A stretch of DNA of 64,000 bases from Mesorhizobium sp. B2-1-1 (GTDB lineage Bacteria; Pseudomonadota; Alphaproteobacteria; Rhizobiales; Rhizobiaceae): assembly GCF_006442975.2 (NCBI RefSeq), contig NZ_CP083955.1:372001-436000 (forward strand). Direction: 5' to 3'. A program made the translations under genes and the position numbers. Positions 60,291 to 64,000 of this stretch are shown piece by piece (the first letter of the stretch is position 1; every line of letters begins with the position of its first letter). The notes beneath the pieces were generated by a model. It was not told the DNA's origin and made no database searches. It saw only the letters and a program-made list of their open reading frames with translations.

Positions 60291-62333
60291 ATGAACGGGC
60301 CGGTCAAGACCATTACCAGGGATCCGCTGCTGCAGCCGCTGACCATCAAGAAGCTGACATTGCGCAACCGTATCATAAGCACCAGTCATGCCTGTGGCCT
60401 GGAAGTCGGCGGCATGCCCGAGGAAGCTTATCAGCGCTATCACGAGGAGAAGGCGCGCGGCGGATTGGCGCTATCGATGTTCGGCGGCTCGTCCAACGTC
60501 GACCTGGATTCCCCCAACATCTTCCGGCAGCTCAATGTCGGCACCGACGCGATCATCCCGCACTTCCAGCGCTTCAGCGCGCGCATGCATGATCTCGGTG
60601 CGGCGCTGATGTGCCAAATCACCCATCTGGGCCGCCGCGGCGATCCTTATGCCGGCGACCGGCTTTCTACGATCGGACCCTCGCCAGTGCGCGAGACGCT
60701 CCACCGCAGCATCCCCAAGGAGATGGACGAGCACGACATAGACCGTGTCGTGAAGGCTTACGCCCAGGCTGCCCTGCGCTGCAAGGAAGGCGGTCTGGAC
60801 GGGATCGAGACCCTGGCGGCCGGGCACCTGATCGGCCAATTCCTGTCGCCGTTGACCAATCGCCGCACGGATCGTTTCGGCGGCGCGCTTGAGAACCGCC
60901 TGCGTTTCGGCCTGATGGTCCACGAAGCGATCCGCAAGGCCGTGGGGGATGATTTCCTCGTCGGCATACGTTTTGTCGTCGACGAAGGCCCCGATGGCGG
61001 CCTGAACTTCGAGGAATGCGTCAAGGCGGCCCTGATGCTCAAGGCGGGGGGAGGCGTTGACTTCTTCAATGCCATTTACGGCACGATGGATACGACACGC
61101 GCGCTTGCGGAGGAGAACATGCCCGGCATGGGCTCGCCGCTGGCTCCATGGATCGAACCGGTCGGCGCCTTCCGCCACGAGGTCGGGTTGCCCGTCTTTC
61201 ACGCCGCGCGCATTGCCGATGTCGCTTCGGCTCGCTTCGCGGTGGCGGAAGGCAGGCTGGACATGGCGGGCATGACGCGCGCCCAGATCGCCGACCCCCA
61301 TCTGGTGGAGAAGCTCGCCGGCGGCCGCGAGGCCGAGATACGCCCTTGCGTTGGCGCCACGCATTGCCAGTCGCCGTATCGCCCCTCCTGCCTGCACAAT
61401 GCCGCGACGGGCCGCGAACTGACGCTGCGCCACATCATCCAGAAGACTGACGGACCTGCCCGCAAGGTAGTCGTCGTCGGCGGCGGACCGGCCGGCCTGG
61501 AGGCGGCGCGTATCAGCGCCGAGCGCGGCCATGCCGTTTCGCTCTACGAGGCGGCTGGCGATCTCGGCGGGCAGATCCGGATCGGCGCGACCGGCTCCTG
61601 GCGTCGCGACCTCATGGGCATTGTGGAGTGGCGCGAAGCCGAACTGCAGCGTCTCGGCGTTGCCGTCCATACCAACGCCTATATGGAAAGCGCCGATATC
61701 GCCGCGCTTGAACCGGATGTCGTCATCCTCGCCACGGGCGGCCTGCCGCAGATCGACCTGCAGGAGGGCGCGGAACTCTGTCTCAACACATGGGACGTCC
61801 TGACCGGACAGGTGCCGCTGCATGGCGAAGTGCTGATTTACGACGGAACCGGACGGCATCCAGGCCCGCTTTCCGCCGAACAAGCCAGAGATGCAGGTGC
61901 GGAGGTCGCCTATGTCTCGATCGACGCGCAGCTTTCGGAGGAACTGACCTATGCCGAGCGGCTGCGCTGGAAGAAGCGCTTCCTGCAGCTTGGCGTGAGG
62001 CCAGTCTTCGAGAGCCGACTCTTCGCGGTTCAGCGCAAGGACAACCGGCTGGAAGCCAGCTTTGTCAATGAAATCTCGCGGGAGGTGACGAGTATCCTTG
62101 TCGACCAGGTCATCGTCGAGCAGGGCAGCATTCCCATGGACGAAACCTATTTTGCGCTGCGCAGCCACTCGGCGAATGATGGCGTCACCGATCTCGACGC
62201 CATGGTTAAGGCGGCGCCGCAACCGCGCCTGCGGGAAAGCGGCTTCGAACTGCACCGTATCGGCGACGCGGTTTCGAGCCGCAACATCCATGCCGCGGTG
62301 CTGGACGCCTTGCGCATATGCAGCGCGCTGTGA
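60291..62333 (+). CDS. OYE-type NADH:flavin oxidoreductase, N-methyl amine/proline demethylase-like
   Basis: This is a 680-residue two-domain flavoprotein. Residues 1-350 form an FMN barrel of the old yellow enzyme group (PLTIKKLTLRNRI, GIETLAAGHLIGQFLSPL, RRTDRFGGALENR). Residues 390-680 are a FAD/NAD(P) domain starting VVVVGGGPAGLEAARI. Between them is the cluster region C353-VGA-TH-C359, Cys367. The four-Cys set known from trimethylamine dehydrogenase is reduced because position 356 is Ala. Relatives demethylate N-methylproline or dienoyl-CoA-type compounds. In this operon a role in oxidative N-demethylation of an imported betaine or N-methyl amino acid is plausible. Confidence 0.85.
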   Translation: MNGPVKTITRDPLLQPLTIKKLTLRNRIISTSHACGLEVGGMPEEAYQRYHEEKARGGLALSMFGGSSNVDLDSPNIFRQLNVGTDAIIPHFQRFSARMHDLGAALMCQITHLGRRGDPYAGDRLSTIGPSPVRETLHRSIPKEMDEHDIDRVVKAYAQAALRCKEGGLDGIETLAAGHLIGQFLSPLTNRRTDRFGGALENRLRFGLMVHEAIRKAVGDDFLVGIRFVVDEGPDGGLNFEECVKAALMLKAGGGVDFFNAIYGTMDTTRALAEENMPGMGSPLAPWIEPVGAFRHEVGLPVFHAARIADVASARFAVAEGRLDMAGMTRAQIADPHLVEKLAGGREAEIRPCVGATHCQSPYRPSCLHNAATGRELTLRHIIQKTDGPARKVVVVGGGPAGLEAARISAERGHAVSLYEAAGDLGGQIRIGATGSWRRDLMGIVEWREAELQRLGVAVHTNAYMESADIAALEPDVVILATGGLPQIDLQEGAELCLNTWDVLTGQVPLHGEVLIYDGTGRHPGPLSAEQARDAGAEVAYVSIDAQLSEELTYAERLRWKKRFLQLGVRPVFESRLFAVQRKDNRLEASFVNEISREVTSILVDQVIVEQGSIPMDETYFALRSHSANDGVTDLDAMVKAAPQPRLRESGFELHRIGDAVSSRNIHAAVLDALRICSAL

Positions 62334-62353
62334 CGGTGCGCGCGCCGGCGGTG

Positions 62354-63655
62354 TCAGCGGCCGATGCGGTCGAGAAACTGATACCAGCCCGCCACTGTGC
62401 GCACCGCCGGCTCGCGCAGGAAATAGAAGGGGATGGATTGCGGCTCGTTGCGTTGCATCAGGCTGAGTTCCGGCCTGTCTCCCAGCATCAGGTCGACGGC
62501 GCGGCGGCCCATGAGGCCCGACATGGCGATGCCGGCCCCGTTGTAGCCGAGCGCGAAACCGGTCCGCTCGTCGAGCATGCCGATCTGCGGCAGGCTATCC
62601 ATGGTCATGGCCACGAGCCCCGACCATCGGTGGGTGATCGCGGTGCCGGCAAGCTGGGGGAGCATCTCCTTCAGCGCCCTTTCGAGCGCCTGGAAGGCGG
62701 AGGCGGAATCTTCGCGCCCGAAGGCCCCGCGCCCGCCGAACAGCATCCGGTCGCCGGCGGGTCGAAACCAGCGCATCATGCGCCGCGTCTCGCTGTAGCT
62801 GCGGCAGTGCCGCATCAGCGTGGCCCTGAGGTCGGCGCCAAGCGGCTCGGTCGCGATCATGGCGCTGCGGAAGGGGATCACCGTTCCGCGCACCGGCGCA
62901 GTGGCGGCGGTAATGTCGGAATAGCCGTTGGTGGCGATCAAGACATGCCTGGCTGCGACCTGGCCCCGCGCCGTCGTCAAAACGGTGCGGTCGCCGTCCT
63001 TCCGGCGTGCCACCACGACCGAATTCTCGAAGATCTCGCCGCCCCCGCTGCGCACTGCGCCGGCAAGCCCCCGCGCATAGTTCAGCGGATGAACGATGCC
63101 GGCATGGGTGGAAAGCACGCCGCCGACGAAATCGGCCGAACCGGTTTCCTCGCGCACCGCGCTGGCGTTGAGTATGGTCAGGCTGGCATCGCCGAACATA
63201 CCCCGCGCCGTCTCCGCTTCGGCCACGAGCCTTTTCTGGGCAAGTTCGTTGTGGGCGCAACGCAAATTGCCGGTCTGGATGAAGCCGGCGTCGGCAATAC
63301 CCAGTTCTTGGATATTCCGTTCGACGCGATCCATCGCATCATGGCCGATGCGGTGCATGCGCCGCGCCGCTTCAAGCCCATGGTGCGCCGCGATGTCGCT
63401 TAGCGAGGCGCGAAACTTGGTGGAAACGACCCCGCCATTGCGGCCGGAAGCGCCCCAGCCGATTTCGACCGCTTCCAGAACGACGGGATGCAGGCCGCGC
63501 TCGATGGCGCGCAAGGCGGCATTGAGGCCGGTATATCCGCCGCCGATGATGGCGATATCGGCCTGGACCGCGTTTCCAAGCGCGACCGGCGGCGGCGCCG
63601 GCGAGGCCGTTTCCAGCCACAGCGATCGTGGATGTGCCAGGTCCTGCATCGGCAT
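62354..63655 (-). CDS. PuuB/DAO-like FAD-dependent oxidoreductase
   Basis: This is a 433-residue protein of the gamma-glutamylputrescine oxidase type. The FAD motif IAIIGGGYTGLNAALRAIER lies near residue 34, followed by EIGWGASGRNGGVV, and the C-terminus has YNGAGIAMSGLMGRRAV. It converges with the OYE-type gene (21 bases apart) and follows the partial HAD by 25 bases, probably in one transcript with it. It removes an amine hydrogen, giving aldehyde or imine. The substrate is unknown. Confidence 0.88.
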   Translation of the reverse strand: MPMQDLAHPRSLWLETASPAPPPVALGNAVQADIAIIGGGYTGLNAALRAIERGLHPVVLEAVEIGWGASGRNGGVVSTKFRASLSDIAAHHGLEAARRMHRIGHDAMDRVERNIQELGIADAGFIQTGNLRCAHNELAQKRLVAEAETARGMFGDASLTILNASAVREETGSADFVGGVLSTHAGIVHPLNYARGLAGAVRSGGGEIFENSVVVARRKDGDRTVLTTARGQVAARHVLIATNGYSDITAATAPVRGTVIPFRSAMIATEPLGADLRATLMRHCRSYSETRRMMRWFRPAGDRMLFGGRGAFGREDSASAFQALERALKEMLPQLAGTAITHRWSGLVAMTMDSLPQIGMLDERTGFALGYNGAGIAMSGLMGRRAVDLMLGDRPELSLMQRNEPQSIPFYFLREPAVRTVAGWYQFLDRIGR

Positions 63656-63680
63656 CGTCCTCCCTTGGGCGCCGGCGGAG

Positions 63681-64000
63681 CTATTCCCGCTCGACGGCGT
63701 CGGCGAGGTCGCGCAGTGTGGCGAAATGGAAATCCGGCTTCGTCACTTCGCCCGGATGCGGTGTGCCGCCATAGCCTTCCAGGTGCATCCGCCGCTCGAT
63801 CCAGCAGACCTTGTAACCGAGCGAGCGGGCAACGCCGATATCATGATACTGGCTCTGTGCAACGTGCAGCATGTCCTCCTGGCGATAGCCGAAGGCGGAT
63901 TGCCGCCCGAGATTATGCGAGAAGAAGCGTGGGTCAGGCTTGGCGCATCTGGCGTCGTCCATCGTGACGGCGTCGTGGAAAGGGGTCCCCAGCGTGTGCG
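63681..64000 (-). CDS. Haloacid dehalogenase-like hydrolase (type II), 5' end outside the window
   Basis: The C-terminal 107 codons are present and the frame stays open to the window edge (HTLGTPFHDAVTM...). Motif III is seen in CAKPDPRFFSHNL, and later ML-VAQSQYHDIGVARSLG has the Asp of motif IV in the type II layout (with the nearby Asn/Gly loop). The nucleophile Asp motif lies outside. It is paired with the DAO-like oxidase 25 bases downstream. The same HAD type occurs at 9509. Confidence 0.82.
   Translation of the reverse strand, partial: HTLGTPFHDAVTMDDARCAKPDPRFFSHNLGRQSAFGYRQEDMLHVAQSQYHDIGVARSLGYKVCWIERRMHLEGYGGTPHPGEVTKPDFHFATLRDLADAVERE

Noticed and set aside
60471..62291. A 606-codon open frame on the minus strand opposite the OYE-type gene.
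   Set aside because: It is exactly antisense to a well-supported flavoprotein gene. High GC leaves antisense frames open, and the translation has no family motif.
1..64000. CRISPR arrays, tRNA or rRNA genes, phage structural genes.
   Set aside because: No regularly spaced repeats, no cloverleaf with a CCA end and no phage-type protein were seen on reading both strands.

Overview
The window looks like accessory DNA from a high-GC alphaproteobacterium, most likely a rhizobial or Phyllobacteriaceae relative (Mesorhizobium or Aminobacter type). Nearly everything is catabolic: ABC importers, FAD and NAD dehydrogenases, and one-component regulators. There is no ribosomal or replication gene and no tRNA. 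The taxon call rests on gene content, a residue-for-residue match to the D-tartrate dehydratase known from Bradyrhizobium, IS66/IS6 remnants and small rhizobial-type hypothetical proteins. It is an inference, not a database result.

Region A (1-6.8 kb, + strand) holds a four-carbon acid sugar kinase (DUF1537) overlapping a PdxA2-type dehydrogenase. These are followed by an uncharacterised HisA-like TIM-barrel/cupin fusion, a broken cupin gene, a DAO-family FAD oxidase, a tartrate-dehydrogenase-family enzyme and an Lrp/AsnC regulator. Region B (6.9-16.7 kb) holds a class III aminotransferase, two paralogous double-GNAT proteins, a type II HAD, a succinate-semialdehyde-type dehydrogenase, a second tartrate-dehydrogenase paralogue, a cupin, a 2-hydroxyacid dehydrogenase and an ArgE-like deacylase.

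Region C (16.9-25.8 kb) is a decayed stretch: a truncated amidohydrolase joined to the tail of another gene, two frameshifted genes, remnants of IS66, IS110 and IS481 elements, and long non-coding gaps. Among them are a few intact genes: exonuclease III, a DUF3606 protein and small hypotheticals. A CobW-type GTPase and its 110-aa partner follow.

Region D (27.3-46.5 kb) is a large catabolic island: a ribose-type ABC importer, a FadR-type GntR regulator, an imidase/deacetylase-like protein, two SDRs, an oligopeptide-type ABC importer, an asparaginase-like amidohydrolase, a third tartrate-dehydrogenase paralogue, D-tartrate dehydratase and a PuuE-like deacetylase. Six FadR-type operators (core GGTCnGACC or close variants) lie in the two control regions, upstream of the ribose-type importer and between the oligopeptide importer and the asparaginase. 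This suggests one regulon that imports amide- or imide-containing compounds and funnels them to hydroxy-dicarboxylates and oxaloacetate. That is the best candidate here for an undescribed pathway.

Region E (46.9-49.0 kb) holds a GSU2403-family nucleotidyltransferase preceded by two identical 9-12-9 dyads, next to IS6 and DUF1403 debris. Region F (49-64 kb) holds two diverged copies of a LysR / polar amino-acid binding protein / GlpD-like FAD oxidase module sharing one permease-ATPase set, then an OYE-type demethylase-like flavoprotein, two further DAO-type oxidases and a partial HAD. It is probably for uptake and oxidative breakdown of an N-substituted amino compound.
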